Origin: Steromphala cineraria
Lineage: Eukaryota; Mollusca; Gastropoda; Trochida; Trochidae
Direction of reading: 5' to 3'
DNA: 64,000 bases
Assembly (NCBI GenBank): GCA_916613615.1
Contig: OU744732.1
Location: forward strand, 58,975,227 to 59,039,226
Part shown: in pieces, positions 23,627-35,204 of the stretch
Layout of the letters: the number at the start of each line of letters is the position of its first letter
How positions within the stretch are numbered: the stretch's first letter is position 1
Notes under the pieces: generated by a model
Seen by the model: only the letters and a program-made list of their open reading frames with translations
Database searches by the model: none
Told to the model about the DNA's origin: nothing
Translations under genes and position numbers: made by a program

Positions 23627-26279
23627 TATAGACCTCTCCACGGCGAATATCATGGGCGCAGCCATTTTGTGGCAGCCATTAAGCGGCTGCAAAGTTAACT
23701 GGTCAGTGTTATTTGCAACGCTGCGGGATTTGCGCATTGACGTTACATACACGTAAAGACGGTACCCAGTCACCACTTAAGCGGCATACGCTAACGTCAC
23801 CTTCCTTTCCAACTAATAATTCATTTTAAGTATATCCTTATGTCACATCAGCATCAAACACTTCTGTAAAGATTTTTCAAAGCTTGGCAATGTATGTAAA
23901 TGACCCGGTAATTACGGTTTTATGTTAAAATCGGCGATATTAAAGTGCAGAAATATAGGGCCTATGAATGACGTTAGATATCTAATTAATTAACTCAGTT
24001 GACTATATTACTTTATCTTGTCTGATTGGGTTTTTTTCTGGTTTATATTTCGATTTTCTAGACTTACGCATACGTTTTTTAAAGGAAACTTGATAATATT
24101 ATAACATTCTATCAATATTTACTGTAGGCCTATAGCTTTGTATAGGATTAATTGGCCAATTTACTAGGCGTTGAAAGCCGTTCAGCAAATTAGGATTTCA
24201 ATGTCAATGAATTTACCTGAATGTCGTAAATTTTCCTTGATATTTTTTCAAGTACAATATGTGTAAAACTTTAATATTTTAAGGAATTAAGTGTTTACTT
24301 TTAAATAAAAGTCATTCAAATTGCCAACATTCCAATCCAAGGCAGGCAATATCATAAGCAATCTAAATGAATTTAGATCAACAGGTTTCTATGTTGAGTT
24401 ATAATATTAAACAATATGGAACTGTCGATATAAATTTTTCAGATTTCATCACAAGGAAATTCTAAGATGAGCAACTTCTCTGACAATGGCGACGTTGCGG
24501 CAAAGGTTTTTAAAGCATGGAAACATTTAAATTTTCGAAACATTAATGCTACATGTATACATAAAAAAATGAAAGGGGTTGTTCATACGTAGAATTTCCT
24601 TGTTTTCCTTATACTACCAATTTCTAAAGTGCTCCTCAAATAGTTAATATAAAGTGATCATTAAAGTTATTATGTAAACTAGTTTATTGATTTTTGGAGT
24701 ACGGATAAATTAAAACAAAACACATACAAAATAGCTTCCTTGGGTCTTCTGATTTACAATATTTCAGTAAGGACTAAAACCTCTGTAGCAAATACTAGAA
24801 GATGATATAAAATCATCCTTTATCTATAATTAGCAAATGATAGGCATATTTGAAACACAGACTCGTCTGCAGTCATCCCAGGATCACCAGCATTATGTCG
24901 TCAATAGCATTGTTGTGCCATGAATTGTGTGACATCATTACACTGTGTTTTCAAATATAAGTAATAAATGATAATTCTTTTTGTTTTTGATAATTTGATT
25001 TTGTGATTGATTTACTCATTGAAGATTTAAATTACACGTTAGAGCAAGTTTAGTATTTTCTTTTAACTCGGAACATGTTGACATGGTATTGGCATTATAT
25101 TTATGACTGGATAGGATGTAATGATTTTATTTATACAGTTCCATGTCGGGGATATATGTCTTGCAGGGGTTGAATTTGGAACCGATATCGTGGTATCATC
25201 GAAGATAGAAAAAAAATATTTCATTACATTTTTCTAAATACGTTTTATAATCGCTTGACATTCGTACCGATTACACATTATACATTCATTTCAATTTCTT
25301 TTAATCATCATTCTAAATTAAATGAGTCTTGACATGATGAGTTGTATTACGATATTTAATCTGTTTTGTAGTCCAATTGATCGACAAAAAATACTGAAAA
25401 TATCACATTTACGATATCAGTCATCATAACTTAAATAGGTATAAAAAGTAATATTAAAGTAATTAAATAGGATTTAAGTATTATATATAGGCCAAACAAT
25501 TCCTCTTATTTCGTGTTTTGAGTGTGTGTGCATTTCTTGAGTATTAACACATAATTTGTAATGACAAAGCTTAGGATATTGAAATCTTGCTTTCTATTTC
25601 AATTTTAGGAGGATTTCATAGATCTATGAGAATTAAAACCATAATTTTTTTTATCTTAGGCATATAAGTAGGCTTTTTTAAAATAATAATTTACTTTTTT
25701 TACAAACAAGGCACTATGGTGCACACGTTTTTATTATCTTATCGAACTTGTGAACAAGTGTAAGTGTTACTTGTTACCCTGCATAAAGCTTAGACCTATA
25801 CTTTCTGTATAATGTTAATATTATATATCTATTGTTTTTAATTTTGACAATCAATTGTACTAAAACTCACCTCGGTCAAAAACCGCTTCATAATTGGTAA
25901 AATTCAGTAAGTGATACCTAAGCTAGACGTAAATCAGAAAATATAATAGGAACTCTTTGGAGATGATTAGACCTATATATAGATGCAGTAGGGAGAATTT
26001 AACAGTGACAGTGACTCTCTGCCGGGTTTTTAGCTGTACATGGGGATTCTTTTCACATAATATATGAATTCAAAAAAGGTACTTGATGACACAAACCGTT
26101 CATGACCGCTTACAATCATTTTAATTGGTTAGAAGTCATATCATTAATAAAAACGTTAACTGTAAGCACGTAGAACGTCGACGTAAGATTGCAGCCGCTT
26201 AATGGCGGACGATGCTAGCGCCACCCAAAGGGAGGTAACTGAGAGCGGCATGACGCACTGCTCTGTGGAGAGGTCTATA
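23627..26279. mobile_element. 2.65-kb region bounded by inverted repeats
   Basis: TATAGACCTCTCCAC at 23627 is exactly inverted at 26265-26279. A second inner block, GCCATTAAGCGGCTGC at about 23675, is exactly inverted at about 26190-26205. Similarity ends at the TATA on both sides, as expected for transposon ends with a TA target site. The arms are GC-rich, whereas the interior is AT-rich and has no open frame longer than about 60 codons. A non-autonomous DNA transposon is the simplest reading; two chance-duplicated GC-rich repeats in opposite orientation is the alternative. Confidence 0.5.
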
Positions 26280-26394
26280 CTGAGTCTTATTGAGCTAGCT
26301 GTAACAGTTTTCAATTCTGCTCCGGAAACAATGTGACCACAGACGGACGGAGCCAACGACTATAGGGAGGGGGATAACAATGAACAAATACATG

Positions 26395-27200
26395 TACCTC
26401 TTTCAACACTCGTCATGTGATCATGCCAAAAGACATATTAGCAGTTTTTAACAGTCCACACCAAAATAAGGTATCACTTTCAATGAAATAACGGCCAATT
26501 TATCGAAAAGATTCTTTAATATTATGTTAATTATCGTTCCCACTATTTTGATTTAGTTCTTCATATTTAGAATAACTAATTTTAATCATAGTCTTGACTT
26601 ACAATAATGAAGATTAAATCTCCCATGTTTGGTTCTACAACCGAGGTAAATGTTAATCAAACCAGCATCTCATATGAAAAATGATATCTCTTCACAGGTA
26701 ATTGTTTTTTTTCTCGAAAAGCACAACAATGTTTCTCTTTTTCCAATGTATACTTTGTTTTCAGTTAGGCAACGTTCATAATTAATCAATACTAAAACAC
26801 CTAAACCCAACTGAACATGTTTGGAACATGCTGGAGGTCACAAGGTTCAACCAACACTTCTCAAAAAGCTCTGAACTGCTCAAGTGACCACTTGGTTCTT
26901 ATTGAAGATATAAATCGTCAATTTCTGACTGACATTCATGCACGTTGAAGTAATACCGGTTACTAACGTCAACTTTGCAATTAAAACAAACAAATGAACA
27001 AACACCTCTGTCAACACTTGTCATGTGTTCATGCAAATAAAAAGTTCCATTTGTCACAAAGTCTTTTTTAACAGTCAAAACCAAAATGAGGTTTCAATTT
27101 CAATGAAATAATGGCCAATTAATCGAAAAGTTTCTATAACACTTGGTTAATTATCTTTCCTACCATTTTGATGTATCATCTTTAGAATAACTAATTTCTA
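26395..27200. repeat. Local direct duplication, offset about 600 bp
   Basis: 26395-26590 and 26990-27200 share CACCTCTGTCAACACT-like starts, then TTTTTAACAGTC, TTTCAATGAAATAA, GGCCAATTTATCGAAAAG-like blocks and AGAATAACTAATTT. The short minus-strand open frame at 26899-27084 overlaps the second copy and is not supported as a gene. Confidence 0.65.
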
Positions 27201-28505
27201 TCCAAGTTTGGTTCATATATTTGATAATTAGTTACATATAGTACTAAGTTCCCTTAATCCAGGGCTTATGGTTTTCGACTTGTACCTAGGAAACAGAGAC
27301 AGACAGTCTAAAAAACAGACGGACGAAAAAGAATATACCCCCTAATTATATCCAAGGTTTTTGAGACTGTAAATGAATAAAAAAATTGATAAATTACCAC
27401 TAAAACATGTTATGGATGTCAAAGGTAATTGTGAAGTTAATTGTGACCTCAGCATTCCGTCTCCAAAACAAATGAGCATGCTATGTCACGAATGAGAAAA
27501 CACTTTTCTTTCCCTTAGTTCCTGTCTATTTTTTATATTATCATGTATTTGATTATCACAACGAAGGAAAAGATTATTGCTGCCTGGCCTGTACCAACGG
27601 TGATGGAGAGGAACCTTTAAGGGATGCTTTTTTGTTATATCTTCATTAGAGAAATGGATCAAAAATCATTGTAATCACATCTCGTAATAGGAACATTGAC
27701 ATTAATAGATTTTGTCTTTAGAACACAGAAGAAAGACTCCATACTCATCAACTGCATTTAGGTTAAATTCCTTTCATAATAGTATCAGCTTTATTAAAAA
27801 AGTTGACTATTGAAAACGATCTTAGATCAGTCCTTTGAATTACCAAGACGGTCATTTGATCCCAATTTTGTAGGCGTGTTTAATTTTCTCTGTCCCTCAA
27901 ATGAACTGTGGTTGTCTTAGTGATTGCTGTGTTACATCTTACCGCCTCTACATGATTGGTTTTTGCAACTAGTTATGCATTAACATATTGATAAGCAGTA
28001 ATGTTCAGGCATATTTGGTTAGGTTAAGTCTTTCTGAAGCATGCAGGATTATATCTATATTTCTGGTGAAAACTCTTGAAAGTGTCCTGAGCTTAATTAA
28101 ATATTGCCAATTGTTTTTGATCACAATCTTGGAAGTTTCTTTCAGAGTTTTAGTGAATAGATAAAAAAAGAATGATCGTCCATGTTGTCACTTTCTGAAA
28201 TTAAGACGAGTTTAAAAAATTATAATTTATGGCTGTAACGCCAAAACGATGAAATAAACCTTTTTATAACCCTTCCAAAATAATTTAGAATTTGTAATAG
28301 ATTAAGCGTTAGATGTTACATATAACAATTGCTTTACAAACACATATTACATCCGTATTTGCCAAAAAAGGAAGTTATTGATCGTTAAAATAGTATCCAT
28401 AATTTCAACACTCATTGTTAATCATTTATTCAAGATTGAATCATCATATGACACATGTCATCCCAACAGACACATCTCAAATTATGTTGTCAGCAGAAAG
28501 GTACC
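27201..28505. other. No gene identified
   Basis: AT-rich; the only recognisable item is a CAGACGGACG motif near 27325 resembling the flank of the repeat near 13950-14250. Confidence 0.4.
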
Positions 28506-28545
28506 CATTCTCTATCCACAGAGGCAGATCAAGTCATGTTGATAG
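28506..28545 (+). repeat. CATTCTCTC/GGCAGATC family end
   Basis: CATTCTCTATCCACAGAGGC followed by AGATCAAGTCATGTTGATAG matches the inverted ends of the element at 35826-36057. Confidence 0.5.
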
Positions 28546-28700
28546 AGCATATTATTTGAGATGTGCTTGTTGCAATTATATGCATCACATGATAATAAGA
28601 CAAGTGATTAGTCTTCTGTGTGTATGTACTTTACATTCTATCTATTACAAAATTAATTTTCCACACTTCATGCATTTTCTACGAATCGTTAGACACCGAT

Positions 28701-28847
28701 ATAAAGAGGTTATCATGAGAGTGTGTTTTGGAATTGTAAATATCCTGCATTTTGAATAAACATTGTATTTTGCGAGCCTTGGCGAGTGTTTATTCCTAAT
28801 GCAGGATATTTGCGATACCAAAACAAACGAGCATGATAACTTCTTTA
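28701..28847. repeat. Hairpin element with conserved GCGAGCCTTGGCGAG centre
   Basis: ATAAAGAGGTTATCATG at the left pairs with CATGATAACTTCTTTAT at the right. The inner arms (AATATCCTGCATT and AATGCAGGATATT) pair with each other but differ from the corresponding arms at 1.6 kb, while centre and ends are kept. Confidence 0.85.
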
Positions 28848-29988
28848 TCATACAATCAATGCTTAATAATACTATTTTTATAGTTGACATTGTTTTAAAA
28901 GATACGCGTATTGATATATGCAAATGAACCGTGTAATGACTACGACAGTGATTTGAAAAAAGATAATTCCTCCTTATAAATGTATTTTAATACTGTTTCA
29001 TTTATTTAGTCACAACTGAAAAGTTTAAAAAACATTAAAAAAACCCGCTAAATTCCAAGTGAAAAACATTTCAATGTGTCTTAAACGGATTTGAATATAC
29101 GTTCTACCACCTTAGGGAAAAGAGGGCGAGTCTATCTCACGTAGGGGCAAGAGTTGCTTCCCTTTGGGTGCAATGGCAGCTTGCGTCGTTCATAACAACC
29201 AGCCCAGAGCGAAACTAAAAGACATGCTGTGCAGTCTCTAATTCAAACTACGCAACTAAAGTAAAGCACACTGAACATTGATAAATGGATGTTTTAAACA
29301 AATGACGTGAACTGCCTTTGGTACCTGTGAGTAAAATTGTTTGATTGGTTCATTCAGCCCACGCCAGCAGTGATTTTGCACTGCCAAGTCATACATATGG
29401 GTAAAAAAACTATACAGTTTTGTTGTTATTTCTTAAATTAATATCTATGCATTGTATCGTTTTGATTCCTATGTCTCTTCCCGTTTAAAATATTAACGCT
29501 TGTGACGTCATCGGAATTTTCAAAAGAAGTTCCGACCTTGACCTTTGATATTTGCATCTCTATCCGTATTTGACCCCAACGGATATCGAAAATATCAATT
29601 GGCTTTACTATGCCGAGAACACTATCGATATGATAAACTTGTTTATTGTTAAAACTCGTTCTCCAATTTCTACTTCACAAGATCAACTGAGAAGAATAGT
29701 GCTGTTGGTTTGAATCTTTGTACAGTCAATAAAGTGTGTCTATGAGAACCTTACACCAAATTATCTCACACACTTATTTGCAACGCAAAGTTCAACCATC
29801 TATTACAATTAACGTCAGAAAGCACGAAATCGATTTACGCCAAGCTAGTAATTACTTTACAGATCTAGATGTACACCCATAACATCCATATGAACTGACA
29901 TATTTAAAGATTTTTTAGGCAAACGATCGTCATGAATATACAAAATCTTCATCCAATAATTCAAAGTACATACAGCAGAAGTGATACA
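28848..29988. other. No gene identified
   Basis: AT-rich except for a GC-richer patch at about 29110-29230 containing TTCCCTTTGGGTGCAATGGC. A CCTTGACCTTTGA motif lies near 29535. No coding evidence. Confidence 0.4.
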
Positions 29989-30995
29989 TAGAGATTATTA
30001 GCCGAGTGTGTTTCCGTATCATTAATATCATATAATAGGAATAAAATTTGTATTATGCGAGCCTTTGGCGATACGGAAACACACGAGGTTAATAATTACT
30101 TTATCATATAATGTCATTTTGAAATAAAAGGATTTAAACGAAAATAAGATACCTTCTAAAAATATGTTTGACCTAGATTTCGCGGAGTATTGCTTTCACA
30201 ATAAACCAAGGTGAAGGTCATATTGTCCGCGATGTACAGTTGTGAACAGTCTCGAAATATTCCTTCATGAAATGATTTTTTTCACAGTGATAGAAATGTC
30301 TCCTTCAATCTATGAACATTTACAGTCTGATTTCCAATGCACGAGTAAACATTGTATTTTTTAATAACACAAAATGTGTAAGAACCAGTTGTCAACGTCG
30401 CTACAACAGGGGAAGTAACTCTAACTGCATTTTGAAAAGCTGCATTGTCATTGTTGTTACGCCAGTTCAGTTACGGTATCCATAGACTAAACGTTGACTA
30501 TTTGCGAAGGTGAGGTTGTTGCGTTTGTAACTACGCTACTAGATAATCTGTACTATCACTAGAATATGATTTGTTTATGCTGATAAGTTGGTAACCGACA
30601 CGACCAAAGCGATCTAGGCCTATGTTATGCACGAAAATTGAAGCACCTATTTTTTCGATAGCCGATATGGTTAGCTGCATATCGTTTTATTTTTAAATGC
30701 ACAATGAAAACAACTTGAAATGCTTCGATAACCAAGCTATTTCTAAAATACGAATGCGTGATAAGTTTTGACAGATTTTGTTTACGATATTTTATTCGAT
30801 AAAAACCCCACAAAACCTGAAAACTCCCGACGACGTTATCAATGTTTAGAGACCGGTTTAGGACTCGCATGACATGCATGGAGTTTTGAGAAATAAGTTC
30901 GGGTTTTGACCTCATTTGCATTGTTATCAGGGATCTGATAACATGATTACAAGATGGGTTTATTGCACAGATAACACTGCCCATTATATGATAAA
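29989..30995. mobile_element. 1.05-kb duplicated element, copy 2
   Basis: It is nearly identical to 1613-2661. The main difference is about 50 bases lost from the right arm of the hairpin: after GCGAGCCTTTGGCGA the sequence jumps straight to TACGGAAACACACG. Beyond ATGATAAA at 30995 similarity ends. The flanks of the two copies are unrelated, indicating transposition or dispersed duplication rather than tandem copying. Confidence 0.75.
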
Positions 30996-33432
30996 TAATG
31001 GGTATTGACCACATTCACTATTGCATTCGGTGTGCATTTTTATGGACCGACATTTTAAACTATCTTACAGGCAGATAACTGACTGTTTTCAATATTTTCG
31101 TATCCCAAACCTCTGAAGCAAACAAAAGCATTGGTTTGTATTTGTCGAATATTTTAAAGATTACATCATGCAAAGGATTCCAATTTTTCTCAGGTTAACA
31201 CTTATTTCTGTGAAGACTTTCTTGGCCTGTAAGGAAAGATTATCAAGTGCTTTTGTCATACTGAAATTACAATTTATCAAGAGTGCACGATACATCAACT
31301 TAATCAAAATATTCCAAGATCACCTTATTTCATTTTACAAAATAGGGGGTGCTTAATTAAGTTCTTTGTGTAATGTTAGAATGGTTATTTTGGAAACGCC
31401 AAAACCTGTAATAAGTAACTTAATAAATTGTGATTATCGCATAAAAATGCTCCATTCATCTCCAATTAAGATAGATAAAAGGATGTCATTAGTCTACCCT
31501 GTCATTGTGAATATAATCAATCTATCTTGCAGCTCACCATAATCCCTCAGAGTTATAACAATGATCATTCAAGTAATATGAAGACTTTATCAACTTGAAC
31601 ATCTCATCTGTAGATTTGCTTAATGCAAGTGCGTAATCAACAAAGTGTGTTTTTATTAATAACGTCCTCTAATGATATTTGGTCCTGTTTTTAATGTTAG
31701 TAATTATTGCTAATTATCTTTTTTAACAAGTAAGAGTCCCTGAACAAAGACATCTGAAACAGAATTTGATGTCTTTGATAACGTCTAGATTATCTGATGT
31801 ACTGATTAAGAATGTAAAAATGAGTTTGGAGTCTAATTTCAATCCATACTGTTTGCCACATGCACGGAGAGGAACCAAGTAATTATCCTAACAGTATCAT
31901 TAATATCCGTAGCACTATCGAAAAGGATAAAGTTTTGTCTGTTTAATTTGTAGAGGGTAGAGGATGTTATGATTTATATGTTCATTAGCAATTAATTCAG
32001 CTAAGAAATGATTGAGTCATTCACATTGCAGCAACATTCGTCTTGACAGACATATATACATTCTCTCCCCACAGATCACGTCATGTCTCTGTGGGGTGAG
32101 AATGACATATATATTAAATTCAGACATTCGAAACTCTGGAAATGACTGCCATTATATAAATGCGAGGCTCAGTTGTCCAAATTCATTAGACTTATTAATT
32201 GTTGTTAATTTGAACCATATGAAGCTGTTGAGGTTAAACGTTTTAAATATCTCAAATTACAGAAAATAAAGTAAGCACCAGGGAATATATAGATTTGCTT
32301 CTTGAAATTTGGTTTTTATTAACACCTTCTGAAATGATAGTCTTTAAATATTTACCATAAACACCTTGGAAAATGACATAAAAAATCCGATAAATAAAAT
32401 ACCCTGTCCGTTGTTCAGAAAAAGTAAATCTCTTCATTTAGGCAATAATCCTTCTTCAAGGATATGCCGAAACTGATCCTTAACCGAATGTGAAAATGCT
32501 GTTATGTCGCCATATTGGTTAATTGAGAGATTGTTCTTAAAATACTCATTTGTTCAGAAACAACAAATCTATGAATCCGTAGGCATACCCATTTTCACTC
32601 TATATGTTTGCTTGGTATTATTATGCAGTTATTATGCAAACATTTTCAGAAACACCTAATCTCTGATTCAGTAAGCATACCCGTTCTTACTCTGCATGTC
32701 TACTTGGTAATATAATGCAGTTCAAGAATATTGATATTGATTGAATGTGACGTGCTCTCCCAAAGCGCTTACAATCAATTTTGCAACGTAAATAACTAAC
32801 AGAAAGCATGCTCTTATTGCTGTGTTGTATTTTCTTTCCCTGACAAGATGCAACATTGACATGACACTGTCATTTGGGAATTGCCTCAAAGAGGTTATTT
32901 TCTTCGAAAGAAAACATACATTGTTGAGTTTTAAAGATGCATGAAACTGCTATATCGACTTAGATTAACAGCTCAGTTCCTTAGTTGAACCTGACTGTCC
33001 GACAAACATGAGAAGTACTACCTGGGCTATGGGATTACGTTTAAAATTTCTTCAACATATTATAAGTAACCATACTTTATTATCCTTTGGTAATGACAAA
33101 ATGGTTTTAACCATTTTATCTAAGCAAATGTTGCTGTTTCTTTGGAACACTGCCCCAGCCCGATCTCTAAGGTTAATTCTTTGGTCATTTTTATTAAAAG
33201 TTTACTGTTTATCTTAAGGTAATCGATGTAAATTACCATGGTTTAAAGGTTTTTTTTTACATATTTTGAAAGCATTTCATACGAAATCTTTGAACTTATT
33301 TTAAGGTCGGAACAACTTTCCTGATGCAAGTTTTCGAAAAGCAAAGACACATGAATAATATTATCTACTTTTTGTTAAATATGCTATCTATATTGTACCC
33401 TTTTTACATCTCAGTGAACTACTGGATTCATT
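30996..33432. other. No gene identified; minor repeats
   Basis: 31276-31365 resembles 12958-13045. About 32570-32720 holds two related units of roughly 107 bp with GTAAGCATACCC and TGCTTGGTA/TACTTGGTAA blocks. 32755-32900 matches 23385-23540. None of the open frames (31168, 32012, 32252, 33008) shows a recognised domain. Confidence 0.45.
32059..32104. repeat. Minimal hairpin of the CATTCTCTC family
   Basis: CATTCTCTCCCCACAG and CTGTGGGGTGAGAATG form 16-base arms with a single mismatch around a 14-base loop that keeps ATCACGTCATG. It looks like a family member reduced to its ends. Confidence 0.7.
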
Positions 33433-34154
33433 TTAAGCGCAGTAGCACGTTTTTTGATAGTTTTGTATTTTGAACATTTAACTAATAATTGTAAGTTAAT
33501 GCTTAAAGGGGCAGTAGCACGTTTTTAGGGGGCATATAGGGTGATGGAAGGAAAATTAAAATTAATGGTTTCAATTGAAAGACAATGTATTTAAACTAAA
33601 TGGAGCAGTAATAATTTCAGTATATAACGGTAAATTTAGGAATGCGATTCCTTTTTCTTACAAAAATGAATTAAAGGTGTTCACACAAAAATGGCCGCCA
33701 ATGGATTTGATGTGAATCTTCATTCTTTGTCCTCTGACAATGGATGATTGGCTTGTGTAATGAGATTTTTGACACTGTCAAAATAATACATTTAGCATTC
33801 ACTAACAATTATGAGTGAGAAATTCAAATTATAAAACTATCAAAAAACGTGCTACTGCCCCTTTAATGTATTATTTTGACAGTGTCAAGAATCTAATTAC
33901 ACAAGCAAATCATCCATAGTCAGAGGACAAATTATGAAGATTCACATCAAATCCATTGGCGGCCATTTTGAGTGAACACCTTTTATTCATTTTTTTGGAA
34001 GAAAAATGGAAACGCATGGCTAAACTTTCCGCTATATATTTGAATTATTACTGCCTTATTTATTTTAAATACATTGTCTTTCATTTGGAACCATTAATTT
34101 TCATTTTCCTGACGTCACCTTATATTCCCCCTAAAAACGTGCTATTGCCTTTTT
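33433..34154 (+). mobile_element. TTAA-flanked MITE, copy 2 (outer, interrupted)
   Basis: The left end TTAAGCGCAGTAGCACG (33433) and right end AACGTGCTATTGCC (about 34137) belong to one element. Its interior is split at a TTAA by a second copy (33507-33862). Leaving out the insert and one TTAA, the outer element is about 354 bp, the family length. Confidence 0.85.
33507..33862 (-). mobile_element. TTAA-flanked MITE, copy 3 (nested insert)
   Basis: This 356-bp copy runs in the reverse orientation to its host. It has intact ends AGGGGCAGTAGCACG and CGTGCTACTGCCCCT and perfect TTAA duplications at 33503-33506 and 33863-33866. The host site was AATGCTTAATG, which in other copies reads AATGCTAAATG. 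Confidence 0.9.
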
Positions 34155-34355
34155 TTTTTCTATTTCTCTACACCTTGTTTTGAGTTAAAGAGTTCCAGTA
34201 TTACAAAATCATCCATAGTTTGACAGTTAACAAGTGCTACTGCATTTTACTTGCGAATTTACCTTTCATGATAAAAAAGAATAATGCTGGAATTCCTTAG
34301 TCACAATATCTATGGGATCAATGTTTATTCCAATATACAATGTACCATTTATCTA

Positions 34356-34640
34356 TCAAGAGCCACACACTAAACAGATTCGTCTAATCACAGCATCTAT
34401 TCGCATGTGGTGTATCTCCCGACTGTTAATAATGGTGATTAAAACTCCAAGCAGTTCCCTCGTTTCTCCATGCAAGCCAAATGTTAATCCAATTTGCATC
34501 TTGGACGAAAACTTATTTCCCTTCACAGCATCAATTTTGAATGGAACTAATTTCGGTCTCCACCAACTCAACACTGTTTCAACGCTTCTTTTATATTCAA
34601 TTGGATCAACTTGATCAACATAGATTGATTTACGTATGTT
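34356..34640 (-). CDS. Unrecognised protein-like open stretch, 94 codons
   Basis: On the minus strand an AG at 34641-34642 (after a modest pyrimidine tract, TGCGTTTTACAGCCCTTAG) is followed by an open frame to a stop at 34356. The peptide has mixed composition unlike the AT-driven frames elsewhere: it includes DQVDPIEYKRS, ETVLSWWRPKLVPFKIDAV, FGLHGETRELLGVLI and a HHMRIDAV segment. I recognise no family. The opposite strand is also open for 101 codons (34312-34614), so coding strand and status are uncertain. It could be the last exon of a gene or a fragment of a mobile element. The TTAA MITE pair ends about 200 bases downstream. Confidence 0.3.
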   Translation of the reverse strand, partial: NIRKSIYVDQVDPIEYKRSVETVLSWWRPKLVPFKIDAVKGNKFSSKMQIGLTFGLHGETRELLGVLITIINSREIHHMRIDAVIRRICLVCGS

Positions 34641-34654
34641 CTAATTGATCTAAG

Positions 34655-35204
34655 GGCTGTAAAACGCACACGATAATCAAATAGAAAAAATATAAAGATA
34701 TTTAACGCCATTTAGGTGGGTTTTTCACCACCTAGAAAATAATCTGCAAACATTTCTACAAAATCCAGCTAGTTAATGTGAGAGACGGAATGAGAGGATA
34801 ACTGGATGCGGCTTAACCCTAAAATGAATGCTTAACTTTGAATTATCTTAAAATCATCGTCGGTTGCCCATGACATAGCAGAAGATGTTATTTAGATGTG
34901 CACTGCATGTCGGTTATGCTTATACTAAAGTTTAAACGGTTAGTTTGAATGGTTTGAGAACTGGTGGAATAACGAAATGACTGGATAGAACCGAATTGAT
35001 ATGACTGGTTCACAGTCATGACATTTTCTGAAAACACATCACTAAAAGCTCTATATTTCATCACATTACTTGCTTTAGAATCGTATTTGAAATATAACTT
35101 GAAAACAAAAATCAAAATGAAATAGATAATTCAAATACATCCACTTTTTTACTGTTAATCTGAAACTTTCAATATTATTTTGCTTAATGCTTAAGGTCTT
35201 TGAC
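34655..35204. other. No gene identified
   Basis: AT-rich with no clear repeat or splice-supported frame. The 75-codon minus-strand open frame at 34888 is not supported. Confidence 0.4.
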
